The notes beneath the pieces were generated by a model. It saw only the letters and a list, made by a program, of their open reading frames with translations. It searched no databases and was not told where the DNA came from. The position numbers and the translations under genes were made by a program. Below, one piece after another: positions 42,281 through 50,890 of a stretch of DNA of 64,000 nucleotides (position 1 is its first letter; each line of letters begins with the position of its first letter). Source of the DNA: DASQPR01 sp963797675 (GTDB taxonomy: Bacteria > Actinomycetota > Actinomycetes > Mycobacteriales > Micromonosporaceae); assembly GCA_963797675.1 (NCBI GenBank), contig CAWCQQ010000007.1, forward strand, positions 698,346-762,345. The letters are read 5' to 3'.

Positions 42281-43924
42281 CTAGTTGGTCTGCGTGTTCG
42301 GCAGGTGCGGACCGATGTACCCGACGAAAACCGCCGCCGCGGTCGAGGTCGCGTCGTGATAGTGCATGCGCGGCGAGATCTGTGCGTCGGTGCCGAGGCG
42401 CACATGCGCATGCATGAGCACCTTTCCGGTCGGGTCCACCGAGACCGGTACGGGCAGCGTCCTCGGTTGTGCGTACTTCCGGGTGCCGGTCACGGCAGCG
42501 GACTCATACCGGGTGACCTTGCCGGGCGGGATCGTGTGGCAATCGTCGGTCGGTGATTCGCACCATGTCTTGAAGTCTCCGCCGAATCCGTGCTCAACCT
42601 TGACCCGTGCATAGTCGTGCAGTGCGCGCAGTGCCTGCCAGGCGCTCTGTGCCCACGTCGCGTTCTGTGGATGTCCGTCCAGGCTCAGCATCTGATCCGG
42701 TACGCCGGTGTAAACGACGTACGGCGCTAGCTCGTCCAGCCGGGCGAGAAGATCGTCGAACGTGGTCGGCAACGGTTGTGGCTGCTCGACCGGTGCGTAC
42801 GCCTGCGCGGCCTGTCCCGCGGCGATCAGCCGGCGGCGTAGCTCGCGAGCGACGGCGGCGCTGTGTTCCAACGCCTTCTGCGCGACCTCAAGTTCATGGG
42901 CCACATCCATCATCTCGTCCTGTTGGCGTCCGACGATGGCGTCGAGCTGCCGGATCTCGTTGCTCGCGTCGGAGAGCAATTCGTTGACGAGATTCACCTC
43001 ATCGCGGAGTTCGACGAGCTGCGCGTCATCGACCGTGGCGGCCGATCGTGCGAAGTCGCTGCCCGACAGCGCGAGTTTGGCGGTCGGGACGGAGGTGGTC
43101 GCGGCGCGCTGGCGTGGGAGGGCGGCGAGCAGGTAGCGGGCTCGAGCAGGATCCGCGTCGATCCGTCGGTGCGACAGCACGCGGTGCCGCAGCGCGTCGG
43201 CTTCGATCGCCGGGTCGAGATTGGGCAGGTACGTCCGGATGCTGCCCGGCCCGATCCAATGCGTGGTGCCGATGCCGCCGTTGAAGTCGTCGGTCACGTT
43301 CGGTTCGAGAACGTACATGCTGGCCAGGCCGGGTAGCTCCGACATGGTTCCGTTCACGTCGCGACGCCACGCATCGAAGTCGACGCCGCCCGGTGGTGCG
43401 GCAACGATCACCGGAAGCCTGCGCTCCGGATCGCAGACGATCTCCAACAGCTCCTCGCAGCGGGCCTGTGAGATGGCCACCGGATAGGAGCGCAGTTCCG
43501 CGTCCTGGTCGTGGGCCTGCATCCCGTCGAGCAGCGCGCGGGCGATATGAGGTGTCCTCGCGTCCGGTGCGGAGACGCCCGGCGGTGCGATGGCCTCCAC
43601 CGCGATCGACACCCACTCCTCATCCGCGGCTCGGCTGGCCTGCGTAATGGTGATCCGGCTGACCCACGCGACGCCGTTGGGCTTCTGCTCGCGCAGTTGC
43701 CAGCCGGTGGCGTCGTTGGTCGCTGCATATCGCAGTACGGTGTTCGGTCCCAGCTGAACGCGCCCGGCATCGAATCGATCGAGATCGAGGTGCTTGTGGC
43801 GCAACCACGCACGCAGTTCGCCGCGAACGTGTTCGGTCGCGGACCGGTAGTCCAATGGCGTCTGAAAAGCAGTGCGGTACGGAAGCGAACCGCGGCGCGT
43901 TCGTCCGTACCCGTCGTCGCTCAT
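42281..43924 (-). CDS. 547-aa coiled-coil protein of unknown function
   Basis: I do not recognise this family. Residues 1-~290 are mixed alpha/beta (AWVSRITITQASRAADEEWV, RLPVIVAAPPGGVDFDAW, GTTHWIGPGSIRTYLP). Residues ~300-375 form a long charged coiled coil (LRDEVNLVNELLSDASNEIR, DVAHELEVAQKALEHSAAVA). A compact C-terminal domain of ~150 residues ends in RMHYHDATSTAAAVFVGYIG and PHLPNTQTN, with a CESPTDDCHTIPPGK loop carrying two Cys and a His. The start ATG overlaps the stop of the Cys-rich micro-gene (ATGA). No signal peptide or transmembrane helix is seen. The architecture (globular, coiled coil, terminal domain) resembles sensor-effector proteins, but no catalytic motif is identifiable. 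Confidence 0.8.
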   Translation of the reverse strand: MSDDGYGRTRRGSLPYRTAFQTPLDYRSATEHVRGELRAWLRHKHLDLDRFDAGRVQLGPNTVLRYAATNDATGWQLREQKPNGVAWVSRITITQASRAADEEWVSIAVEAIAPPGVSAPDARTPHIARALLDGMQAHDQDAELRSYPVAISQARCEELLEIVCDPERRLPVIVAAPPGGVDFDAWRRDVNGTMSELPGLASMYVLEPNVTDDFNGGIGTTHWIGPGSIRTYLPNLDPAIEADALRHRVLSHRRIDADPARARYLLAALPRQRAATTSVPTAKLALSGSDFARSAATVDDAQLVELRDEVNLVNELLSDASNEIRQLDAIVGRQQDEMMDVAHELEVAQKALEHSAAVARELRRRLIAAGQAAQAYAPVEQPQPLPTTFDDLLARLDELAPYVVYTGVPDQMLSLDGHPQNATWAQSAWQALRALHDYARVKVEHGFGGDFKTWCESPTDDCHTIPPGKVTRYESAAVTGTRKYAQPRTLPVPVSVDPTGKVLMHAHVRLGTDAQISPRMHYHDATSTAAAVFVGYIGPHLPNTQTN

Positions 43925-44058
43925 CGGCCTCTTTTCTCAACGCGGGTCGACCGCCCGATAGCTGACGGCTGACGCCCCGTTGCGGTCTGCTGCAGGTCGG
44001 ATCGGCAGACGCAACAGCAGTAAGACGCGATGTTACTGCCGTTGCCGCACGCACACAT
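43921..44058 (-). CDS. Cys-rich 45-residue micro-protein, translationally coupled to the next gene
   Basis: The ATG at 44058 gives MCACGNGSNIASYCCCVCRS, followed by a polar, basic tail ending EKRGR. Six Cys in the first 18 residues (C2, C4, C14, C15, C16, C18) could form a small zinc or iron-sulfur site; the frame stays open upstream through FCA, which would add another Cys. The stop TGA overlaps the ATG of the 547-aa gene as ATGA, the usual sign of operon coupling. The frame lies between two same-strand genes, with 38 bp to the upstream stop. It is too short for confident prediction. Confidence 0.5.
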   Translation of the reverse strand: MCACGNGSNIASYCCCVCRSDLQQTATGRQPSAIGRSTRVEKRGR

Positions 44059-44096
44059 CGCACAAAAGTCTCGTTCCGGCGGCCAGGCCCTGCCCC

Positions 44097-44774
44097 TTAG
44101 TCGAGCGCGTGTCGCGTTCCGGTGTCGCGTGGCAGGGCGGTGTTGCGGGGGACGAACACGAGCCGATCCCGTACGACATCCAGCCAGTCCGGATTGACAC
44201 TGTCGACCGACACGAGCAGATCGTCGGCGGAGAAGAAACCGCTGCGCAGACTGCGTACGTCGACGATCTCGGCGGCCACGATCGGGTGCATTTCCAGCGC
44301 CGCGACGAGCGTCTCCGCCGGAACGTGGTTGACATCGATCAGGCCACCGTCGTCGTACGTCCGGTCGAGGTCCGGCCGACCGATCCGCAGTTCGGCGGCG
44401 AGCGCCGGATCGTGGTGCAGGATCTCCCGAGCTTCGCGGCGGCGGTCGATGGCCGCCTGCGCCACCGCGATCGCCGGATCGGCCACCGGTCCGGCGGCCG
44501 CCAGTTGCTGCGCGAACCGGTACGAGAGGTAGGTCGCGTGCGCCGACGCGGTCAGCATGCACACGATGATGAGCAGGCTGATCGGCAGGTCAGCGGTGTC
44601 CGCGAACGCCCATGTGGAGATGCCGAGATACACCGGTGTGGTCCAGAGGCTCCAGCGGGTCCGGGTCCGAAGCGATCCGTACAGGATGATCGGGAATGAA
44701 CCGAGGCCGATGGTCGCGAGCGGGACCGCAAACCACCACCAGAGGTGCCGTCGCTTCCGCCCCCGCCGTGGCAT
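44097..44774 (-). CDS. Membrane protein with C-terminal helix-hairpin-helix (ComEA-like) domain
   Basis: This 225-residue protein begins with a basic stretch (MPRRGRKRRHLWWW) and three transmembrane helices (FAVPLATIGLGSFPIILYG; TPVYLGISTWAFA; ISLLIIVCMLTASAHATYL). A cytoplasmic linker (AIDRRREAREILHHDPALAA) leads to a helix-hairpin-helix region (LIDVNHVPAETLVAALEMHP, IVAAEIVDVRSLRSGFFSAD) like those that bind DNA non-specifically in ComEA. Similar membrane HhH proteins exist in other actinobacteria without assigned function. It is first in the cassette and diverges from the antiporter gene. Confidence 0.8.
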   Translation of the reverse strand: MPRRGRKRRHLWWWFAVPLATIGLGSFPIILYGSLRTRTRWSLWTTPVYLGISTWAFADTADLPISLLIIVCMLTASAHATYLSYRFAQQLAAAGPVADPAIAVAQAAIDRRREAREILHHDPALAAELRIGRPDLDRTYDDGGLIDVNHVPAETLVAALEMHPIVAAEIVDVRSLRSGFFSADDLLVSVDSVNPDWLDVVRDRLVFVPRNTALPRDTGTRHALD

Positions 44775-44939
44775 GGTCCGAGACTAGGACGCGAACGCTA
44801 CGAACGTCGATATCGCGGCGGCGGCGAATCAGTCACAAAGGTGCGAAGGCCCCAGTCGATATTTCGCATTGGCCTTATTTGCGCGCTAGGACGGGTACCG
44901 TTCCTTACGTTGGTAGAGACCCGCGAGGCAGGCATTTCC

Positions 44940-46721
44940 ATGACCGCAGATCAGGTCTTTATCGGCGTCGGCCTCACGCTCGTCCTGGCGGTTGGTTGCC
45001 AGGTGCTCGGCATGCGGCTGCGAATCCCCGCGCTGATCCTGCTGTTGCCGGCCGGTTTCATCGCCGGCTCGCTGACGTCGGATATCAACCCCAATAATCT
45101 CCTCGGTGCGTCGTTCCAGCCGCTGGTCTCGTTGTCCGTCGCGGTGATCCTCTACGACGCCGGTCTGGCCCTGAACCTGTCGATGCTCAAGGGGCATACC
45201 CGTCGCGTCGTGATCCGGCTGTTGGCCATCGGCGTGCCGGTCACCGGCGTGGTGGCGGCGCTCGTCGCCGAACCACTGCTCGGCATGTCGCACGGGGCGG
45301 CGGTAATGCTCGGTGCCATCCTCGTGGTGTCCGGGCCGACCGTGGTCGGGCCGCTGCTGAGCTTCGTACGCCCGACCGAGAAGTTGCGTCGCGTCCTCAC
45401 CTGGGAGGGCTCGCTGATCGACCCGGTCGGCGGCCTCCTGGGTGCGGTGGTGTTTCATGCCGTCACCGCATCGGAGCATGTCGGCTTCGCCGCCAAGCTC
45501 GGCGAGTTCATCGCGAGCGTCGGCCTGGGCGCGATCGGTGGTCTCGTCGGCACGTTCGTCCTCTGGCTGTTGCTGACGAAGATGCGCCTTGGCGAGGCGC
45601 TCGGCACATCGGCCCAGTTGGCCGTGGTCGTGGCCGTCGCGGCGGCCTGTGACGCGCTGCGCGACGACACCGGACTCATCGCCGGGATCGTGATGGGCCT
45701 CGCGCTCGCGAACATGAAGGCGTTCGACATGCCGTCCCGGCGGCCGTTCTTCGAGGTGCTCGTCCAGCTCATCATCGGCGTGCTGTTCATCTCGATTTCG
45801 GCGACCGTAACGCCGGCGTCGGTCCGGCACCTGTTCCTGCCGACGCTCGCGTTGGTCGGAGTGCTTGTGCTGGTCGTGCGCCCTCTTGTCGCGGCCGCGT
45901 CCACGCTGCGAACCGACTTGACGAACGGGGAGCGAGGGTTCGTCGGCTGGATGGCGCCGCGTGGAATCGTCGCCGCGGCGACCGCATCGACGTTCGGCTC
46001 GGCGCTGGTCACCCAAGGAGTCGGTGGTGCGTCGAAGATCCTGCCGGCCACGTTCCTGGCGATCGTATTGACGGTGATGTTGTACGGCCTGACCGCGGCC
46101 CCGGTGGCCCGACGGCTAGGCGTGATCCGTTCCGCGGTGTCCCGACCATTGATCGTCGGCGGCACGCCGTGGGTTGTCGATCTCGGGCGTACGTTGCAGT
46201 CAACCGGCATCTCCGTGCTCATGTGGGCGGAGTCGGACGAACAGCGGGCGAGCATTCGGGACGCGGGCCTGGAACTCGCACCGGACGAGCTGATCGCCGA
46301 CGCCACCGGCGAGGGCGCCAAAATCGAGGGCGTGACCGCGATCCTGCTGCTCACCGAGGAGGACGGGTTCAACGCGCTGGCTGCCGCCCTGTTCCGCGGC
46401 GGCGATGGCGGAGAGGTGTACCGGATGGCGGCACCGAGCGATGCCCGCGGGACCGTCGTCGCGTATGCCGGCGGAGACGTCCTATTCGGCCATCGCGTCA
46501 CCGGCGAGGAGTTCGGCCGGGCTTACCGTGACGGTGCGCGGATCGTCACGGTGCCGGCCGGCGGTGACCTTCCCGCCGAACACGACGTGCTCTTCCGGGT
46601 ACGAGCGGACGGCAGACTCGCCCCGGTCACGGTGTCGAACGATCCGGTCGCCGAGACGGGCGACACGACCATTCTGTTCGGGCCCGTCCGCGCGGGCATC
46701 GCCAGCGGATCCCATGACTGA
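44940..46721 (+). CDS. Monovalent cation/proton antiporter (CPA1 / NhaP type) with C-terminal regulatory domain
   Basis: This 593-residue antiporter exchanges Na+ or K+ for protons. About twelve transmembrane helices cover residues 1-~410, with the conserved core segments GAILVVSGPTVVGPLLSF and the EGSLIDPVGGLLGA Asp-containing ion site. From ~430 a Rossmann-like RCK/TrkA-N domain (LIVGGTPWVVDLGRTLQSTG) and a TrkA-C-like tail regulate activity through nucleotide or second messenger binding. The ATG at 44940 is used. A TTCGCA/TAGGAC pair 18 bp apart lies upstream. It overlaps the next membrane gene by 8 bp. Confidence 0.9.
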   Translation: MTADQVFIGVGLTLVLAVGCQVLGMRLRIPALILLLPAGFIAGSLTSDINPNNLLGASFQPLVSLSVAVILYDAGLALNLSMLKGHTRRVVIRLLAIGVPVTGVVAALVAEPLLGMSHGAAVMLGAILVVSGPTVVGPLLSFVRPTEKLRRVLTWEGSLIDPVGGLLGAVVFHAVTASEHVGFAAKLGEFIASVGLGAIGGLVGTFVLWLLLTKMRLGEALGTSAQLAVVVAVAAACDALRDDTGLIAGIVMGLALANMKAFDMPSRRPFFEVLVQLIIGVLFISISATVTPASVRHLFLPTLALVGVLVLVVRPLVAAASTLRTDLTNGERGFVGWMAPRGIVAAATASTFGSALVTQGVGGASKILPATFLAIVLTVMLYGLTAAPVARRLGVIRSAVSRPLIVGGTPWVVDLGRTLQSTGISVLMWAESDEQRASIRDAGLELAPDELIADATGEGAKIEGVTAILLLTEEDGFNALAAALFRGGDGGEVYRMAAPSDARGTVVAYAGGDVLFGHRVTGEEFGRAYRDGARIVTVPAGGDLPAEHDVLFRVRADGRLAPVTVSNDPVAETGDTTILFGPVRAGIASGSHD

Positions 46722-47514
46722 CCAGCCGCCGGACGCCCAGCCGCCGGACGCTCAGCCGCCCAACGCTCGACCGCCGCGGCGCGGGCTGCGGCGCTGGACC
46801 ACCGACGATGACCTGCTGGCCGGCCTGGATCGGGACGGGCGCCCGCACGGGCTCCGCCCGTTCTTCGCGATCACGATCGCCCTCTCGCTGACCGTCTGGC
46901 AGCTGGCCTTCGCATTGGGCGCCTATCACACCGTGTTCTACTCGCGGCTGTTCCAGATCCTGGTGGTGTCCAGCGTCCTGCTGATCGGTTCGGTCGTCCT
47001 ACGCCATGACGTCAAGGTGCGGCTATGGATGCGGGTGCTGCTGGCCGTACCGTTGATCTGGCTGGTCGTCCGATTTCTGGAGCCGTTCGGGAACTCATCG
47101 CGCGTCGAGCGCGGCCTGGAAGCGGTCCTCGTCGGCATGACGCTGGCGAGCGTGCCGTTCACGTTGTGGGCGGTGGCCCGGATCATGGCGCCGGAATTCT
47201 TTGTGCTCCGCGGCCGTCGCCTCAAGGCGGCGGTGGTCACGATCGTCGTGCTGGTCGCCGTGACCGGTTTCCTGGTCGGGCAGTTCAACAACCGGTTCAC
47301 CAGCTGTCAGGACTACGTGATCGCCGGCGACGACGAACCGGCCACGTGCCAGCCGCCGCCCCCACCACCGCCGTCGCACACGGCCCAGGGTCAGAGCCCG
47401 CTCAGAAACTCTTTCGCGAGCCGTTTCGGCGCCTTGACCAGCCAAGACTCGGTAAGCAGCTCGCTCAGACCGGTCTCGTCGATCTCCGCGAGCCGGACGA
47501 GGACCGCCGGATAG
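46714..47514 (+). CDS. Small polytopic membrane protein coupled to the antiporter
   Basis: The 266-residue product starts with proline-rich repeats (DAQPPDAQPPNARPP) followed by a short conserved-looking segment (WTTDDDLLAGLDRDGRP) and four to five transmembrane helices. A Cys pair then lies in RFTSCQDYVIAGDDEPATCQ, followed by a polyproline run. The start overlaps the antiporter stop by 8 bp, suggesting joint production and perhaps a complex. The reading frame runs 124 bp into the convergent YjbR gene; a one-base error in the CCCCC run near 47358 may have hidden an earlier stop, so the C-terminus beyond the polyproline is doubtful. Confidence 0.75.
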   Translation: MTDQPPDAQPPDAQPPNARPPRRGLRRWTTDDDLLAGLDRDGRPHGLRPFFAITIALSLTVWQLAFALGAYHTVFYSRLFQILVVSSVLLIGSVVLRHDVKVRLWMRVLLAVPLIWLVVRFLEPFGNSSRVERGLEAVLVGMTLASVPFTLWAVARIMAPEFFVLRGRRLKAAVVTIVVLVAVTGFLVGQFNNRFTSCQDYVIAGDDEPATCQPPPPPPPSHTAQGQSPLRNSFASRFGALTSQDSVSSSLRPVSSISASRTRTAG

Positions 47515-47780
47515 CCGTTGAAGTGCGGCGTCGTGAAATAGACGCCGGGTTCGTCGGCGATCAACGCGAACTTCACACCCTCATCCGGCACCCGGACGCC
47601 GAGGATGTCTCCGGTCGGCGCGGCATCGCCGAGCGCCTCCAGGTCACTTGCGCGCAGCGGCCGTTCCCACGCGAACGAGCCTCGATTGGCGACCGTCCAC
47701 TGCACTCCGCTATGCGCCGTGCGCTCCTCGGTGCTCGGCAGCGCGAGCGCGAGCCGTCGCACGTCATCCCAGGTAGCCAT
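47391..47780 (-). CDS. MmcQ/YjbR family protein
   Basis: This 129-residue single-domain protein has the YjbR/CyaY-like fold signature: MATWDDVRRLALALPSTEER, GSFAWERPLR, and GVYFTTPHFNGYPAVLVRL. Members bind DNA or act as adaptors, but no reaction is established. The length is normal and the frame intact from the ATG at 47780. Its 3' end is overlapped by the convergent membrane-protein frame. Confidence 0.9.
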   Translation of the reverse strand: MATWDDVRRLALALPSTEERTAHSGVQWTVANRGSFAWERPLRASDLEALGDAAPTGDILGVRVPDEGVKFALIADEPGVYFTTPHFNGYPAVLVRLAEIDETGLSELLTESWLVKAPKRLAKEFLSGL

Positions 47781-47820
47781 GACGCCACGATAGGCCGACC
47801 CGCCGACAGAACGGGCCGGC

Positions 47821-49005
47821 TCAGACCAGCCGCCGCACGGCCAACTCGGCCAGCAGCGCGGCGCCGTCGCCCAGCACGCTGTCGTCGAACGTCGCCCGAG
47901 GTGAGTGGTTGGACGCGGCCGTCACCGGGTCGTCGGTCTCGCACGCCCCGAGGAACAGATACGACCCCGGGACCTCGGCCAGTACGCGCGAGAAGTCCTC
48001 CGAGCCGGTCACCGGCGTCGGCATCTCGAAGAAGCGTTTCGGCCCGAACACCTCGGCGATGGACGCCGCCACGAAGTCGTGCTCGGCGGCGTCGTTGACG
48101 GTGACCGGATATTCCTGCTCGTAGCGCGCCTCGACCTTAAGGCCGTAAGCTGCGGCGATGCTCTCGCACAGCTGGATCGCGTACGCGCCGACCTGCGCTC
48201 GGATCTCCGCGTTGAACGTCCGTACGGTCGCCTCGAAGTAGGCCTCGTCCGGGATGATGTTGCGTTTCGTGCCCGCGTGGAACACGCCGACGGTCAGCAC
48301 GACCGGCTCGAACACGTCGAACCGGCGGGTCACCATCGTCTGCAGCGCGGTCACCATCTCGCCGCGGCCGGGATCGGGTCGAGCGCGTCGTGCGGCCGGG
48401 AGCCGTGACCGCCGGCGCCGATCACCCGGACGAACAGGCCGTCGGACGCGGCCATCAGCGGGCCGCGGCGGGACGCGAACACGCCACGCGGCGAGCACCG
48501 ACGACATCACATGCAGTCCGTAAGCGTCGTCGACCGGCCGACCGGCCGCCTCCAGCACGCCCTCGGCGATCATGTGGGCGGCGCCGTCGAAGCCCTCCTC
48601 GCCCGGCTGGAACATGAACACGATGTCGCCGGCCAGCGATTCCCGCCGGGCGGCCAGCAGTTGCGCGGCGCCGACGAGGCCGGCCGTGTGCAGGTCGTGA
48701 CCGCACGCGTGCATCGCGCCGTCGTGCCGGGAGACGAAGTGCTCGCCGGGGCTCTCGGTGACCGGCAGCGCGTCCATGTCGCCGCGCAGCAGCACGACCG
48801 GGCCGGGTTTGCCGCCGCGCAGCACGGCGGTGATCGAGGTCAGGCCGGTGCCGGTCGTCACCTCGAGCGGCAGCGGATGCAGTGCCGCGAGCACCCGCTC
48901 CTGCGTGCGCGGCAGGTCGAGCCCGATTTCCGGAATCTGATGCAGGTCGTGTCGCAGGTCGGCCAGATCGCCTTGGAGGGCGGCGGCGTCCGATCGAAGG
49001 CTCAT
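47821..49005 (-). CDS. M20-family amidohydrolase (frame interrupted in the middle)
   Basis: This is an N-acyl-amino-acid / hippurate hydrolase type metallopeptidase. It has metal-ligand motifs LRGDMDALPV, ACGHDLHTAGLVGAA and the catalytic FQPGEEGFDGAAHM, and a later TPVTGSEDFS ligand. The stretch at about 48365-48490 is out of frame: removal of a base near 48487 restores AAGVFASRRGPLMAASDGLF and IGAGGHGSRPHDALDPIP, and the frame must change again near 48370 to reach EMVTALQTMV. The second change fits either two extra bases or one missing base. The total is about 393 residues. The enzyme is cytoplasmic. Confidence 0.88.
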   Translation of the reverse strand: MSLRSDAAALQGDLADLRHDLHQIPEIGLDLPRTQERVLAALHPLPLEVTTGTGLTSITAVLRGGKPGPVVLLRGDMDALPVTESPGEHFVSRHDGAMHACGHDLHTAGLVGAAQLLAARRESLAGDIVFMFQPGEEGFDGAAHMIAEGVLEAAGRPVDDAYGLHVMSSVLAAWRVRVPPRPADGRVRRPVRPGDRRRRSRLPAARRARPDPGRGEMVTALQTMVTRRFDVFEPVVLTVGVFHAGTKRNIIPDEAYFEATVRTFNAEIRAQVGAYAIQLCESIAAAYGLKVEARYEQEYPVTVNDAAEHDFVAASIAEVFGPKRFFEMPTPVTGSEDFSRVLAEVPGSYLFLGACETDDPVTAASNHSPRATFDDSVLGDGAALLAELAVRRLV

Positions 49006-49226
49006 GCGGCGAAACCTACGCCCGCAACGTCAAGTCAAAATGCGTTCGTCACGGGTACGGATCCGCGACGCTGTCGTTCCGGCCATTGACGTCGCCCGCG
49101 CAGACGAGCCGACGTGCGGACATTGCTCGTGTTACGCGGTTGCGGCGTATAAGCGTCAATAAATCTTGGCAAGTTGCACGAGAAGTCTTTTCACCTTGTG
49201 CGTTCATCGGCCATTATGTTGCTGCC

Positions 49227-49748
49227 ATGCAGGTGATGAACGCCACGTTTATGCCGGTGGTGGTTTCGGCCGGCGATCCCGCCTACAACGACCACCACGT
49301 CCTCGACGTGCTGTTCGACGATCTTGTGGTCGGTTATTCGCTCGGGACAGCCCCACGGCGGAACGTCTGATGACATGGGCCGACTTCGATCGGCTGGACA
49401 TGTCGCGGCGCGAACTTGCGCCGTCGCGCCGCCGAGTACCTCGACGCGTCGCTGCGTGGCCTGCGCAATTCACGGCCAGCCGCCCGCGCTGATGCCCTCA
49501 TTCGACGGCATCGAATCGAGCCTGCTGCTGGCCGACGATTTCTGGGAGAGCTTCGAGGGCTCGGTGTCCCGGGCGCGATCGTGATCGGCATGCCCGCCCG
49601 GGACGCGATGATCATTACCGGCTCGCGATCGCCGTCGGGCATCGCGAAGGTCCGGCGCGCCGATCGACCGCATGTTCTTCGCCGGCGGCCGCCACCTGCT
49701 GACGCCACACCTGCTGGTTCGCACCGCGGCCGCTGGCAGCGCTTCTAG
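49227..49748 (+). pseudogene. Conserved hypothetical protein, many frame breaks
   Basis: Pieces of one protein can be followed through all three frames: MQVMNATFMPVVVSAGDPAY; DVLFDDLVVGYSLGTAP; MTWADFDRLDMSRREL; RRRAAEYLDASLRGLR; IHGQPPALM and SFDGIESSLLLADDFWESF; PGAIVIGMPARDAMIITGS; MFFAGGRHLLTPHLLVR; and HRGRWQRF with TAG at 49748. About eight one-base insertions in 520 bp account for the jumps. I recall similar actinobacterial proteins but no function. Probably an intact gene in the organism, unreadable as given. Confidence 0.65.
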
Positions 49749-49780
49749 CCCTTCGGCAGGCGCTTCTAGCCCTTCGGCAA
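49739..49780. repeat. 21-bp tandem duplication across two convergent stop codons
   Basis: GCGCTTCTAGCCCTTCGGCAG at 49739-49759 is repeated at 49760-49780 with one change. The first copy supplies the stop of the plus-strand gene, the second the stop (PKG then TAG) of the minus-strand hydrolase. It may be real slippage or an assembly artefact in an error-rich patch. Confidence 0.75.
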
Positions 49781-50727
49781 GTAGGCGTCGATCCAGGTGG
49801 CGAGTTCGGCGAAGACCTGCTCGCGCACCGGCTGCCTGCGACAGCGCCAGATCGTGCCGGGCGCCCGGCGAACCGCACCAGCGTGACGTGCCGCCCGACG
49901 CCGGCGCCCAGCGAGCCATGTGCGCCGGATCGAGCACCGCGTCGGCATGGTGCGCGTCGTCGCTCCAGGTCGAGCCGCGGTAGGTCGCTGTCCGACGTGC
50001 CGATCAGCACCGGCACCTCGACGTCCAGGCCGGCGTGCAGCCGCGCCTGCGCGCTGCGGATCGCGGTCAGCCATCCGGCCCGCACCGCGAAGCCGCCGAG
50101 CGGCTTCCATGCCAGGTTGTAGTCCCATTCGCCCTCGTGGTCAGCGATGGATGCTGCGGCCGTAGACCTGGTTGAGACCGGCCGGCACCAGCGCATACGG
50201 CTTGGTCTTCGCGATCGCCGCGAACGTCGGGCCGATCAGGCCGCGGACCGCCGGCGGCACGTTGAACTCGAAGAACGGGCTGTTGAGGAACAGGCCGTCG
50301 ATCACGCCGTCGGCGCGGCGCCGGTGCGCCCACAGCGACGCCGTCAGGCCGCCGGTGGAGTGGCCGTTGACGAGCACACGTCGTGTGGCCGTCCACGTCC
50401 CGGATGATCTTCAGCGCCTCGTCGAGCTCGACGAAGTAGGTTCGCGACGTCGTCGACGTAGTTCGCGGTCTGGTGCGATGCCCAGGCTCCGGCCGTGTTT
50501 GCGCAGGTCGATCGCGTAGAAGTCGATGCCGAGATCGCGCAGTAGAAGTCGGCGAGATGCGTCTGGAAGAAGTAGTCGGTGAAGCCGTGCACGTAGAGCA
50601 CGGCGCGGCCCGTCCGGCTGCGGCGGAAAGCCGGCGCACGAGCGTCGCGGTCACCGGGCCCTCGTCGTCAGTGCCCAGATCAATAGCTCATTTGCTGGTA
50701 CGGCTCGCCCAGCACATCGATTTCCAC
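49766..50727 (-). pseudogene. Alpha/beta hydrolase (serine aminopeptidase S33-like), many frame breaks
   Basis: Restored from the GTG at 50727: VEIDVLGEPYQQMS, IDLGTDDEGPVTATLVRR, RAVLYVHGFTDYFFQTHLAD, ARDLGIDFYAIDLRKHGRSL, the nucleophile elbow NGHSTGGLTASLWAHRR, FLNSPFFEFNVPPAVRGLIG, the Asp strand VEVPVLIGTSDSDLP, the His in FAGARHDLALSQ, and REQVFAELATWIDAYLPKG. This is a complete Ser-Asp-His hydrolase of about 310 residues, related to lysophospholipase/monoacylglycerol lipase types. At least seven single-base insertions disrupt it (e.g. near 50473, 50443 and 50381). I consider it intact in the organism. Confidence 0.75.
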
Positions 50728-50890
50728 AGCAGCGAGGCTACCGCCCGATGCCGTCGGGTCGTCCACATCCACCCTCGCTGTCCACAGATTGCGCGTGTGG
50801 CGTTCGCGATCGTGGCATCGATCGATGAGTGTGGCGGGTGTTCCAGTCGCCGTTCTCAGAGTGCAGTTCTCGCAAACGAAGGGAGAGCCC

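Noticed and set aside
43921..44562. A 213-codon frame extending the Cys-rich micro-gene backwards through the HhH gene
   Set aside because: Its upstream part is the Arg/Gly-rich shadow of the intact membrane HhH protein; only the last 45 codons lie outside that gene.
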